Origin: Acidobacteriota bacterium | GTDB taxonomy: Bacteria > Acidobacteriota > UBA6911 > RPQK01 > JAJDTT01 | Direction of reading: 5' to 3' | Length of the DNA: 64,000 nucleotides | NCBI GenBank assembly: GCA_022827025.1 | Contig: JAJDTT010000075.1 | Location: 1-64,000, forward strand | In this document: positions 15,189 to 24,797 of the stretch, one piece after another | Numbering within the stretch: the stretch's first letter is position 1 | Layout: each line of letters begins with the position of its first letter | Notes under the pieces: model-generated | Told to the model about the DNA's origin: nothing | Database searches by the model: none | Seen by the model: the letters and a program-made list of their open reading frames with translations, nothing else | Position numbers and translations under genes: made by a program

Positions 15189-16552
15189 GGCCCGGTTCCC
15201 GGGAGCGCGATTGCTTCGAGGCACTCGCCGACCGTGGCCACGCCTTGCAGGGAGACCCCGCGAACCGGCTCATTCAGGGGCAGGCTGTTGGCGGGCAGGA
15301 TCAGGTTTCGAAAGCCCATCATCGACGCTTCCTTGACCCGGTTGCGGGGGAAGCTGACGGCCCGGATCTCGCCTGCGAGGCCGACCTCTCCGAAGACCAC
15401 CGTCGATTCGGGCAGAGGGCGGTTTCCCAGGCTCGACACGATGGCTGCAACGATGGCCAGGTCCACTCCCGGCTCGGTCAGGGAGAAACCGCCGGCGACG
15501 TTGATGTAGACGTCGCTGCCCAGAAGATCCAGTCCCAGGCGCTTCTCCAGCATGGCCAGGAGCAGCGCCACCCGGTTGGCATCGACTCCGTCCGTCATTC
15601 GCCTGGCGGCGCTGAAGCCACTTTGGCTGACCAGAGCCTGGACCTCCACGAGAACCGGCCTCGAACCCTCCATGGTGCAGGTGACGGCGGATCCCGAAAC
15701 CCGCTCGCTGCGCTGGGACAGGAACAGCCGGGACGGATTCTCGACACAGCGAAGTCCCCGGCTGGACATTTCGAAGATGCCCAGCTCGTTGGACGGACCG
15801 AATCGGTTCTTGACCGCGCGGACGATCTTTTCGTTCCGGTGGCGAGTCCCCTCGAAATAGAGCACCACGTCCACGATGTGCTCCAGCGCCTTGGGTCCGG
15901 CCAGAGCCCCGTCTTTGGTGATGTGCCCGATAAGAAGGACCGGAACCCCTTCCCGCTTGGCGAAGACCAGAAGCTCGGCGGCGCAGTCCCGTATCTGGCT
16001 GACGCTTCCCGGGATGGATTCGGTTGCCTCGCTGAACATGGTCTGGATCGAGTCCACGATCACCACCGATGGACGGAGGCTCTCGATCTGCTCCAGGATC
16101 CGCTCCAGACAGGTCTCTCCCAACAGGTAGAGCCGCTTCCCCTGGACCTCCAACCGGTCTCCGCGCAGGCGAATCTGCTCGACGGACTCCTCCCCCGCCA
16201 CGTAGAGGACGGGACGGCCCTGGTTCGAGAGGCTCTCGGCCACCTGAAGCAGGAGGGTCGATTTCCCGATTCCCGGCTCTCCTCCCAACAGGATCAGGGA
16301 ACCGGGCACGATTCCGCCACCCAGGGTCCGGTCGACCTCCGAGTTGCCCGTAGTGATTCGTTGGAGCCCGCTGCCCTGAATCTCCGCGTACGCGTGCGCC
16401 GGAACGGCTGGTCTGGATTTGCCCGAAGATGAAGCCTTTCCCTCTACCAGGGCGTTCCAGTCGCCGCAGGAGGGGCAACGGCCGAACCACTTGGGACTCT
16501 GGAAGCCGCACTTGCTGCAGACGTGCAAGCGCTTGAGAGGGGCTGGGGCCAT
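15185..16552 (-). CDS. radA: DNA repair protein RadA/Sms
   Basis: A 455-residue RadA, a DnaB-like/RecA-like helicase that promotes branch migration during recombination and repair. Domain order: N-terminal zinc finger CSKCGFQSPKWFGRCPSCGDW; RecA core with Walker A GGEPGIGKSTLLLQ and Walker B VVIVDSIQTM; the RadA-specific KNRFG motif (AVKNRFGPSNELG); and a C-terminal Lon-protease-like domain ending in GEVGLAGEIRAV and NRVKEASMMGF. Full length. It begins 27 bp after dnaB, but a TGTTAGAAT element 7 nt before its ATG suggests a promoter of its own and a leaderless start. Confidence 0.97.
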   Translation of the reverse strand: MAPAPLKRLHVCSKCGFQSPKWFGRCPSCGDWNALVEGKASSSGKSRPAVPAHAYAEIQGSGLQRITTGNSEVDRTLGGGIVPGSLILLGGEPGIGKSTLLLQVAESLSNQGRPVLYVAGEESVEQIRLRGDRLEVQGKRLYLLGETCLERILEQIESLRPSVVIVDSIQTMFSEATESIPGSVSQIRDCAAELLVFAKREGVPVLLIGHITKDGALAGPKALEHIVDVVLYFEGTRHRNEKIVRAVKNRFGPSNELGIFEMSSRGLRCVENPSRLFLSQRSERVSGSAVTCTMEGSRPVLVEVQALVSQSGFSAARRMTDGVDANRVALLLAMLEKRLGLDLLGSDVYINVAGGFSLTEPGVDLAIVAAIVSSLGNRPLPESTVVFGEVGLAGEIRAVSFPRNRVKEASMMGFRNLILPANSLPLNEPVRGVSLQGVATVGECLEAIALPGTGP

Positions 16553-16559
16553 TGCGGGA

Positions 16560-16568
16560 ATTCTAACA
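16560..16568 (-). promoter_or_regulatory. Promoter of radA (leaderless type)
   Basis: Minus-strand TGTTAGAAT reads as extended -10 (TGT plus TAGAAT, 5 of 6). The hexamer (16560-16565) ends 7 nt before the radA ATG, inside the 27-bp gap after dnaB. The bases after it, TCCCG, resemble the TTCCG that follows TATAA in the uvrC and ileS promoters. Confidence 0.45.
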
Positions 16569-16579
16569 GCAACCCGTGG

Positions 16580-18001
<1,422 letters not shown>

Positions 18002-18009
18002 GTGCTCCG

Positions 18010-18037
18010 ATTATATGGGGTATGGAGGTTGGGGCAA
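18010..18037 (-). promoter_or_regulatory. Promoter of dnaB (leaderless type)
   Basis: On the minus strand TTGCCC (18032-18037) and consensus TATAAT (18010-18015) are 16 bp apart. The -10 ends 8 nt before the dnaB ATG and no Shine-Dalgarno fits between them, so the transcript should begin at or beside the start codon. This is the clearest two-element promoter among the leaderless set. Confidence 0.7.
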
Positions 18038-18097
18038 GATACGGAAGCCGGTCAACCAGCCCGACGCCACTGTCACGGCTGCGGTGGACAAGGAAAT

Positions 18098-18673
18098 CTA
18101 CTGTTCACGGGCATCCGAATCGGGAGTTTCGATTTGGGCTCCTTTGATCTCGTCCACCAGTAACTCCAACTCGGCCACCAACCGGTTGGACGCGTCATCC
18201 TGCAGTTTCAGCCGCTGCACCGGATCGTCTTCCTCCGGAACGATGGAGACCAGGAGTTGGGCGGTGACCTCGGCGTGGCAGCGGATGTCCAACCGGTAGT
18301 TGCCGATGCTCTTGATGGGTTGCTCCAGCAGGATCTTGCGGCGATCCACTTCGATCCCGTTGGCGGAGAGCAGGTCGGAGACATCCCTCGATGTCACCGA
18401 GCCGAACAGCACTCCCGTGTCTCCCGCCCGCCGGCTCAGCACCGCGTGGCGGCGCGAGAATTCTTCGGCCAGGAGTTCGGCCTCTGCTTTATGCTTGGCC
18501 TCCCTTCGCGCCTGGGCCAGCCTTTGCGACTCCACCAGCTTGCGGTTGGCCGGAGTCGAAAGCAGCGCCAGCCCCTTGGGCAGCAGGTAGTTTCGTCCGT
18601 AGCCATTGGCCACGCGAACCACATCGCCGCGCCGCCCGAGATGCTCGACGTCTCCCACCAGAATCAGTTCCAT
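18098..18673 (-). CDS. rplI: 50S ribosomal protein L9
   Basis: A 191-residue L9, which binds 23S rRNA domain V and stabilises the L1 stalk region. The N-terminal domain is canonical: MELILVGDVEHLGRRGDVVRVANGYGRNYLLPKGLA, with the conserved GxxGdvv and GYaRNyLiPkglA signature. A charged connecting helix and the C-terminal domain (LFGSVTSRDVSDLL) follow. About 40 residues longer than E. coli L9, with a polar acidic C-terminal tail. It follows rpsR by 36 bp. Confidence 0.96.
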   Translation of the reverse strand: MELILVGDVEHLGRRGDVVRVANGYGRNYLLPKGLALLSTPANRKLVESQRLAQARREAKHKAEAELLAEEFSRRHAVLSRRAGDTGVLFGSVTSRDVSDLLSANGIEVDRRKILLEQPIKSIGNYRLDIRCHAEVTAQLLVSIVPEEDDPVQRLKLQDDASNRLVAELELLVDEIKGAQIETPDSDAREQ

Positions 18674-18709
18674 GGTCGTGCCCCTCAGTGGAAAAACAGT
18701 GGGTGGAGA

Positions 18710-18922
18710 TCAGTCCGAGACGTAGGGAAGGAGGGCCAGGTGGCGAGCCCGCTTCACGGCCCGCTTCAACTTGCGCTGACACGGCGCACAGACGCCGCTG
18801 AGTCTGCGGGGGGAAATCTTGGCCCGCTCCTGCACGTACTGATTCAGTATCCGCACATCTTTGAAATCGATGTATTCCATCTTGTCGGCGCAGAACTTGC
18901 AAAACCTGCGTCTTCTAGGCAT
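18710..18922 (-). CDS. rpsR: 30S ribosomal protein S18
   Basis: A 70-residue S18, partner of S6 in the 30S platform. Recognised by [53 protein letters not shown] and LLPYV. Four Cys (CKFC and CAPC) keep the zinc-binding form of the protein. Its ATG lies 8 bp inside the 3' end of rpsF, so translation of the pair is probably coupled. Confidence 0.97.
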   Translation of the reverse strand: MPRRRRFCKFCADKMEYIDFKDVRILNQYVQERAKISPRRLSGVCAPCQRKLKRAVKRARHLALLPYVSD

Positions 18923-19313
18923 GGCTCGCTTCCCGGGACGCGGAACCTGGGGCCGGCGCGGGGGCCTCCGGCTCGGTCTTGCGTCGTTCTTTTCTCCTCT
19001 TTCTGCCTTCGGCGCGCTTGCGCTCCAAGTCGACGCGAATGGCCAGGAAACGGATGATGGAGTCGCTGACCCTGACCCGGCGTTGCAGTTCACGCACCGC
19101 GACGTTGGTGTCCGCCAACAAGGTGAAAATGACGTATTGACCGTCGGTGTGTTTCTTGACCGGAAAGGCCAGGCGCCGGCGGCCCCACCGGTCCACATTG
19201 GCCACCTTCGCCCCGCGTTCCTCGGCGGCCTGCCGGAGGCTGTCGATGATGGCCTGGGTCTGCTCCTCGTCCAGCGTTGGAGCCAGAATGAAAATCGCCT
19301 CGTATTCCCTCAT
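18915..19313 (-). CDS. rpsF: 30S ribosomal protein S6
   Basis: A 132-residue S6, which binds S18 and the central domain of 16S rRNA. It starts [18 protein letters not shown], with the hallmark [21 protein letters not shown]. The C-terminal tail is rich in Lys, Arg and Glu and ends in a Pro/Ala-rich segment, an extension often seen outside the Proteobacteria. The ATG at 19313 is chosen because it begins the conserved MREYE strand; an upstream in-frame start would add 11 unrelated residues. First gene of rpsF-rpsR-rplI. Confidence 0.96.
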   Translation of the reverse strand: MREYEAIFILAPTLDEEQTQAIIDSLRQAAEERGAKVANVDRWGRRRLAFPVKKHTDGQYVIFTLLADTNVAVRELQRRVRVSDSIIRFLAIRVDLERKRAEGRKRRKERRKTEPEAPAPAPGSASREASHA

Positions 19314-19362
19314 TCGTCTGCTCGATCCTCTGCGGTCCGAAACCACATTTCGGAAGTTGCTC

Positions 19363-19371
19363 AGTTTAGCA
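19363..19371 (-). promoter_or_regulatory. Promoter of rpsF-rpsR-rplI
   Basis: Minus-strand TGCTAAACT is an extended -10 (TGC plus TAAACT). It lies 49 nt before the rpsF ATG, leaving a leader of about 40 nt that contains GAGGA upstream of the start. No clear -35 is seen. Confidence 0.45.
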
Positions 19372-19423
19372 CAGCGTCCGTCTCTGCTGACAGCCTGGAA
19401 CCAGGTTCACCGGGTCCGGGCTG

Positions 19424-21463
19424 CTACACCAGCAACGGTGCGATCACCAGCGCGACGATGGACATGAGCTTCACCAGGATGTTCATGGACGGACCGCTCG
19501 TGTCCTTGAACGGGTCCCCCACGGTGTCGCCCACCACGGCCGCCTTGTGGGCCTCCGAGCCCTTGCCTCCCAGGATGCCCTCCTCGATCATCTTCTTGGC
19601 GTTGTCCCAGGCGCCTCCCGCGTTGGCCATGAAGAGCGCCAGCAGCACGCCCACCAGCATCGACCCGGCCAGCATTCCCCCCAGAGAATGAGGTCCCAGC
19701 ACGAAACCGACGATGACCGGGGCCGCCACGGCGGTGATGCCCGGAGCCACCATCTCCTTCAGAGCCGCCCGGGTGGAGATATCGATGCACCGGGTGGTGT
19801 CGGGCTCGGCCTCGCCCTCCATGAGTCCCGGAATCTCCCGGAACTGGCGCCGCACCTCCTCCACCATCTTGAAGGCCGCGCGTCCCACCGAGGACATGGT
19901 GAGGTTCCCGATGAAGAAGGGAAGGGCTCCCCCGATGAAGAAGCCGACCACGACCCGGGGATCGATGAGATCCAGTTGAAGCTGCTTGCCGGGCAGACTC
20001 TGGGCCACGGTCTGGGAATAGGCCGAAAACAACGCCAGAGCGGTGAGCGCCGCCGAGCCGATGGCGAACCCCTTGCCGATGGCGGCCGTGGTGTTGCCGA
20101 GGGAATCCAGGCTGTCGGTGATCTTCCGGACGTCGGGCCCCAGGCCGCTCATCTCGGAGATCCCGCCGGCATTGTCCGCAATGGGACCGTAGGCGTCGAC
20201 CGACATGGTCACACCCACCGTCGCCAGCATGCCCACCGCGGCGATCCCGATGCCGTAGAGGCCGGCGAAGTTGTAGGCGACAAGGATGGTCCCGGCGATG
20301 GTCAGTATGGGGAGGGCCGTCGACTCCATCCCCACGGCAAGACCCGAGATGATGTTGGTGGCGACGCCGGTCTTGCACGATTCGGCGATGCGGCGGACCG
20401 GATTGCCCGAGGTGTACCACTCGGTAAGCAATCCGATGAGGACTCCCGCGGCGGCCCCCAGCAGGACCGCATAGAAGACGCCCGACTCGAGATCCAGTGT
20501 GCGTACCGCGAACCAGGTCCCTGCCAGGAGGAGCAGGGCGCTCACGTACGTGGCATTGCGGAGCACCGCAGCCGGACTGAGATTGCGGAGCACCCGAATG
20601 GAAACCACGCCGATGAGGGAGGCGATCAGGCCGATGGCGATGACCACCAGGGGAAACAGCATGTAGCGGCTCTTCTCCGCGGCCCCGATTATGAGAATCT
20701 GACTGGTCCCGGCCGCTGCGATGGCGATCGTGGCGATCACCGAGCCGACGTAGCTCTCGAAAATGTCCGCGCCCATGCCGGCCGTGTCGCCGACGCAATC
20801 GCCCACGTTGTCGGCGATGGTGGCCGGGTTTCTCGGGTCGTCCTCGGGAATTCCCGCTTCCACCTTGCCCACCAGGTCGGCTCCCACGTCCGCCGTCTTG
20901 GTATAGATTCCGCCTCCCACTCTGGCGAAAAGCGCGATGGAGCTGGCGCCCATGGCGAAGCCGTTGATGTCGCGCTCGGAAATGAAGCCGTTGCTGTAGA
21001 GCAGGTAGGCGATGCAGATTCCCAACATGCCCAGGCTGGCGACCGAGAGCCCCATCACGGCTCCTCCGGAGAAGGCCACGTTCAGGGCGTCGCCGATTCC
21101 GGAGGCGGAGGCGGCCTGGGTGGTGCGGACGTTGGCGCGGGTCGCCGCCTTCATGCCGAAGAAACCGGCGATCATGGAGAGGAACGCTCCGGCCAGGAAG
21201 GCCATTCCGGTACCCGCCGAAAGACTCCACCAGAGCAGGAGGAAGACCACCACGACAAAGATGGCCAGAATCCCGTATTCCCGGCGCAGAAACACCATGG
21301 CTCCGTCATGGATGGCGTCGGAGATGCGGCGCATCGTCTTGTTCCGAATGTCTATCCTGCTGATGAACCGGTAGATCAGGCCGGCCGCAAGGAGCCCGGC
21401 CAAGGCCACCGCGCCCACCGCGGGGACCAGTTCTCCAGCAGAAAGAAAGTTTGCATAGACCAT
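19424..21463 (-). CDS. hppA: Membrane-bound ion-translocating pyrophosphatase
   Basis: A 679-residue integral membrane pyrophosphatase with about 16 hydrophobic segments. It couples hydrolysis of pyrophosphate to export of H+ or Na+. The substrate loop is complete: [21 protein letters not shown] (cut here), then [21 protein letters not shown]; a second Asp-rich loop [19 protein letters not shown] and a third, [14 protein letters not shown], also hold. The segment [19 protein letters not shown] has Ala where K+-independent enzymes carry Lys, so it should belong to the K+-dependent subfamily. H+ versus Na+ specificity is not decided. It starts 14 bp after pth with AAAGGTGG before the ATG. Confidence 0.95.
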   Translation of the reverse strand: MVYANFLSAGELVPAVGAVALAGLLAAGLIYRFISRIDIRNKTMRRISDAIHDGAMVFLRREYGILAIFVVVVFLLLWWSLSAGTGMAFLAGAFLSMIAGFFGMKAATRANVRTTQAASASGIGDALNVAFSGGAVMGLSVASLGMLGICIAYLLYSNGFISERDINGFAMGASSIALFARVGGGIYTKTADVGADLVGKVEAGIPEDDPRNPATIADNVGDCVGDTAGMGADIFESYVGSVIATIAIAAAGTSQILIIGAAEKSRYMLFPLVVIAIGLIASLIGVVSIRVLRNLSPAAVLRNATYVSALLLLAGTWFAVRTLDLESGVFYAVLLGAAAGVLIGLLTEWYTSGNPVRRIAESCKTGVATNIISGLAVGMESTALPILTIAGTILVAYNFAGLYGIGIAAVGMLATVGVTMSVDAYGPIADNAGGISEMSGLGPDVRKITDSLDSLGNTTAAIGKGFAIGSAALTALALFSAYSQTVAQSLPGKQLQLDLIDPRVVVGFFIGGALPFFIGNLTMSSVGRAAFKMVEEVRRQFREIPGLMEGEAEPDTTRCIDISTRAALKEMVAPGITAVAAPVIVGFVLGPHSLGGMLAGSMLVGVLLALFMANAGGAWDNAKKMIEEGILGGKGSEAHKAAVVGDTVGDPFKDTSGPSMNILVKLMSIVALVIAPLLV

Positions 21464-21477
21464 CGAAAACCCACCTT

Positions 21478-22068
21478 TCAGTTCAGTGGCCGGAGGTCTT
21501 CGTGCCTCCAGCCATTGACCAGGTCCATGGCCCGCAAATGGCCCTGGGTCATAATCGTGTCGACGGCCAGGACCGCACGGTCCAGTACGGAGTCCAGCCG
21601 CCGCCGCTCAGCTCCGGAGAAGGGCGAGAGCAGATAGTCGGTCAGATCGCCTTCCACCGCGTCGCCGCCCACTCCGATTCGCAGCCGGGGAATCTGTTTT
21701 GTTCCCAACATCCGAATGATCGATTCCATGCCCTTCTGTCCGCCCGAGCTCCCCGAACGCCGGACCCGCAATCGCCCCAAGGGCAACTGGACCTCGTCGT
21801 AGACGACAAGGACCTCCTCAGGATCGGCGCCATAGTGAACCAGCAGCGAGCGAACCGCGATTCCACTGAGATTCATGTAGGTCTGCGGTTTTGCCAGAAT
21901 CAGCGATCCGCTCTCACGCTCGACCCGGCAGGCTCGGGACCGGCCGGCTGCGGGAACGAACCGGCCAGCGCTCAAACCCGCCAGGCGGTCGACCAGCATG
22001 AACCCCGCGTTGTGTCGGGTCGCTGCGTACCTGCGGCCCGGATTGCCCAATCCGACGACCAGAAGCAC
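21478..22068 (-). CDS. pth: Peptidyl-tRNA hydrolase
   Basis: A 196-residue Pth, which frees tRNA from drop-off peptidyl-tRNA. Signatures: [27 protein letters not shown] with the catalytic His, [23 protein letters not shown] with its conserved Asp, and [17 protein letters not shown]. The start is the GTG at 22068: GGAG lies 8 nt before it, overlapping the rplY stop TAG, and the protein then has normal length. A longer in-frame upstream reading overlaps rplY and has no Pth character. rplY-pth order is common in bacteria. Confidence 0.95.
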   Translation of the reverse strand: MLLVVGLGNPGRRYAATRHNAGFMLVDRLAGLSAGRFVPAAGRSRACRVERESGSLILAKPQTYMNLSGIAVRSLLVHYGADPEEVLVVYDEVQLPLGRLRVRRSGSSGGQKGMESIIRMLGTKQIPRLRIGVGGDAVEGDLTDYLLSPFSGAERRRLDSVLDRAVLAVDTIMTQGHLRAMDLVNGWRHEDLRPLN

Positions 22069-22073
22069 CAGAG

Positions 22074-22730
22074 CTACTCCGCGGGTTGACTTCCTTCCGT
22101 CTGACCTCCCCCTGCGATTTCCGGTTCGGCGGCTTCGTCTTCCAGCATGATCTCTTCGGCTTCCGTCTCGACCGAGGGAGCTGCTATCGTCAGGACGGTC
22201 AGGTCCGGGTCGGAGAGAATCTTCACCTTGTCCGTGTCCACGTCCAGTTGTTCCACCCGGACCGAGTCTCCAATCTGCAGGTCGGTCACGTCGACTCGAA
22301 TGTGATCGGGCAGGTCCCCGGGGAGACACTCCAGGTGGATCTCGCGCACGACCAGGTCCAGAATACCCCCATACATCTTCACGCCGGCAGCCGTGCCCAA
22401 GGTCTCCACGGGTACGTCGAAGACCATGGTCCGGTCCATGGAGACGGCCAGGAAATCGGCATGGAGGAGCTCCTCCCCCACCGGATCACGCTGGAGCTCA
22501 CGAATCAGGACATTCGTCTCCTGGTCATGGTACTTCAGCCTGAAAATCGTGTTGTGGCCCGTTTCGGAGTGCAGGATCCGGTCCAGGTCCTTGGGATCGA
22601 CGGAAACGGCCACCGGCGCTACCTTGCGACCGTAGACGATTCCAGGCACCCGCCCAGCGGCGCGAAGCCTCCGGTTGGCGTTCTTCCCGAATTTCCGACG
22701 TATCTGCGAGTCCACCGTCAATCGAGGCAT
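22074..22730 (-). CDS. rplY: 50S ribosomal protein L25 (general stress protein Ctc type)
   Basis: A 218-residue L25 of the long Ctc type, binding 5S rRNA. The N-terminal domain has RRLRAAGRVPGIVYGRKVAPVAVSVDPKDL and the middle part FRLKYHDQETNVLIRELQRDPVGEELLHADF. The C-terminal beta domain (TL5_C) follows, with HLECLPGDLPDHIRVDVTDLQIGDSVRV, cut here to the key strand. It ends in a very acidic tail. The ATG at 22730 follows GGAGG closely. Lies 80 bp after prs and 5 bp before the pth start, the usual prs-rplY-pth arrangement. Confidence 0.95.
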   Translation of the reverse strand: MPRLTVDSQIRRKFGKNANRRLRAAGRVPGIVYGRKVAPVAVSVDPKDLDRILHSETGHNTIFRLKYHDQETNVLIRELQRDPVGEELLHADFLAVSMDRTMVFDVPVETLGTAAGVKMYGGILDLVVREIHLECLPGDLPDHIRVDVTDLQIGDSVRVEQLDVDTDKVKILSDPDLTVLTIAAPSVETEAEEIMLEDEAAEPEIAGGGQTEGSQPAE

Positions 22731-22810
22731 TTCCTCCAACTCCTCATTCCTGTGTTCGAGCCGCCCTGAGAAAGTGGGCAACCCGCGCAACTCGGTTTCC
22801 GCATTCAGGA

Positions 22811-23752
22811 TCAGCTTACGAACAACCGGCTCACCGAGGTTTCCTCGTGGATCGACCGGATCGCCTCGCCCAAAAGACCGGCCACGCTCAAGGTCTGAAT
22901 CTTGGGAATCCGCTTTTCCGGGCTGATCCACACCGTATTGGTGACGACAATTCCTTCGAAATGAGACTCGCGAAGGCGTTTCACGGCCGGCCCCGAAAGG
23001 ACGGCGTGGGTGGCGGCGGCGAAGAGCCTCCGGGCTCCCTGCTTCCGCAGGGCGTCCGTGGCCTGCACCAGGGTTCCCGCCGTGTCGACCATGTCGTCGA
23101 TGATGACCACGTCCCGGCCGTCGACATCGCCCACGATGCGCATGACCTCGGCCGTGTTCACGCCGACGCGGCGCTTGTCGATGACGGCCAGGTTGGCGCC
23201 CATCCTGCGGGCGTAGAAGCGAGCCCGCTCCACGCCGCCCGCATCGGGCGACACGACCGTGGGCCGGATCAGCGACATCTTGTTCTTCAAGTGGGAGAGG
23301 ATGGCCGGAGTGGCGAAGAGGTGGTCCACCGGAATGTTGAAAAACCCCTGGATCTGTCCCACGTGCAGGTCCATGGAAAGGAGCCGATGGGTTCCGGCCG
23401 CCGTCAGGAGATCCGCCACCAGCTTGGCCGAGATGGGCACTCGGGGTTTGTCCTTCCGGTCCTGGCGGGCGTAGCCGTAGTAGGGAACCACGGCCGTGAC
23501 TCGCCGTGCCGAGGAACGCCGAAAGGCATCCAGCATGATCAGGAGCTCCATCAGGTTCTCGCCCACCGGCGGGCAGGTGGGCTGCACCACGAAGACGTCC
23601 TTCCCTCTCACGTTCTCGAGAATCTGGAAATTGACCTCGCCGTCACTGAATCGGGTCAGGTTCGCCCGGCCCAGAGGTTCTCCCAGGTGATGGCAGATCT
23701 CTTCCGTGAGAGGGGCATTGGCGCTGCCTGTAAAGATCTTCAAACTGGACAT
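22811..23752 (-). CDS. prs: Ribose-phosphate pyrophosphokinase
   Basis: A 313-residue PRPP synthase. It transfers pyrophosphate from ATP to ribose-5-phosphate, feeding nucleotide, His and Trp synthesis. Signatures: FTGSANAPLTEEICHHLG at the start, SDGEVNFQILENVRGKDVFVVQ, YYGYARQDRKDKPRVPISAK (ATP-binding flexible loop), the PRPP-binding VVIIDDMVDTAGTL, and a typical C-terminus. Full length. Part of the ispE-prs-rplY-pth run, 56 bp after ispE. Confidence 0.97.
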   Translation of the reverse strand: MSSLKIFTGSANAPLTEEICHHLGEPLGRANLTRFSDGEVNFQILENVRGKDVFVVQPTCPPVGENLMELLIMLDAFRRSSARRVTAVVPYYGYARQDRKDKPRVPISAKLVADLLTAAGTHRLLSMDLHVGQIQGFFNIPVDHLFATPAILSHLKNKMSLIRPTVVSPDAGGVERARFYARRMGANLAVIDKRRVGVNTAEVMRIVGDVDGRDVVIIDDMVDTAGTLVQATDALRKQGARRLFAAATHAVLSGPAVKRLRESHFEGIVVTNTVWISPEKRIPKIQTLSVAGLLGEAIRSIHEETSVSRLFVS

Positions 23753-23808
23753 GGAGTCAATCCCGTGCCGGCCCGCTTCCGGATCCCATGCGGTCGGATC
23801 CGAAGTGG

Positions 23809-24735
23809 TCAGGCCGGAACGTCGAGGCCCGATTCTCTCAGTATTTTCCTATAACGTCTTCTGGAAAGAGTGGAGCAGAATAACAGTTCTCCGCCTCCCT
23901 GGCAGGCGGATGGGTCTTTCCTCCGTGGGGTCCGGTCCCGGCACCCCAAGCCCATGAGCGTCGAGCCGCTCCCACAAACCATGACTCTCTCACAACCCAA
24001 GGCGATGAGGGCTTTTCTCGCCTCCTCGAGAAAGCCATAGCGCTGGAACAGCGGCGTTTCGAAGTCGTTCTCCAGATGGGCCCAGTACAGGCTTTCTCTG
24101 AAGCGTGAGAAGCGATGGATTGTATTCTTCGTCCAGGATCTTGTCAACCTGTCGCCGCCCTCCCAGACGCCCCAATTCCCCATGGAATACACCCTCTTCG
24201 TGGAAAGACCGCGGCCCGGATAAAGGAGGACAAGGTCCACCGGGCGCCCAAGATCCGGCAAGGATGTGATGAGTTCTCCTCTGCCTTCTCCCAATGCGCA
24301 GCCTCCGCGGAGGAAGAATGCGACGTCGGAGCCCAACTCCGCCGCCAACGCAGTCAGGCTGGAGAGACTCAATCCGCAACCCCAGAGTTGGTTCAATCCC
24401 AGGAGGGTTGCCGCCGCATTCCCCGATCCGCCACCGAGTCCGGCCCCCAGGGGAATTCTCTTGGTCAGGGTCAATTCCACTCCGGCGGACACGCCCGCCT
24501 TTCGCTTCAGCAGCCGGGCGGCGCGGCAGACCAGGTTCTCCGGTCCCGCCGGCGCGGCGCGGCCATGAACCTGGATCCGAATTTCCGAATCCCTGGTGAC
24601 CCGCAGGATCAGCTCGTCCCTCAGGTCCAGCATCTGGAAGACGGTCCGCAACTCATGAAACCCGTCCTCCCGAAGACCCAGAATCTTCAGGATCCAGTTG
24701 GTCTTGGCAAAGGAGGGGAGAGCAAGTGAGGACAA
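23809..24735 (-). CDS. ispE: 4-diphosphocytidyl-2-C-methyl-D-erythritol kinase
   Basis: A 308-residue GHMP kinase, fourth enzyme of the non-mevalonate pathway. Signatures: LPSFAKTNWILKILGLREDGFHELRT (N-terminal strand with the substrate Lys; shown as family block), the ATP-binding loop PLGAGLGGGSGNAAATLLGL, and ELGSDVAFFLRGGCALGEGRG. The C-terminal GSGSTLMGLG matches the GSGpt motif. The start is TTG at 24735, since the conserved N-terminal strand begins six residues later and no ATG is available. The C-terminal part, after GLGCRDRTPRRKDP, is unusually basic and may not be well conserved. Confidence 0.93.
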   Translation of the reverse strand: MSSLALPSFAKTNWILKILGLREDGFHELRTVFQMLDLRDELILRVTRDSEIRIQVHGRAAPAGPENLVCRAARLLKRKAGVSAGVELTLTKRIPLGAGLGGGSGNAAATLLGLNQLWGCGLSLSSLTALAAELGSDVAFFLRGGCALGEGRGELITSLPDLGRPVDLVLLYPGRGLSTKRVYSMGNWGVWEGGDRLTRSWTKNTIHRFSRFRESLYWAHLENDFETPLFQRYGFLEEARKALIALGCERVMVCGSGSTLMGLGCRDRTPRRKDPSACQGGGELLFCSTLSRRRYRKILRESGLDVPA

Positions 24736-24797
24736 TGCGACGAATCAGGCCATGAAATGAGCGCGCCTGGTGGAGTTCCCGCGACGGCTGGCCGAGA

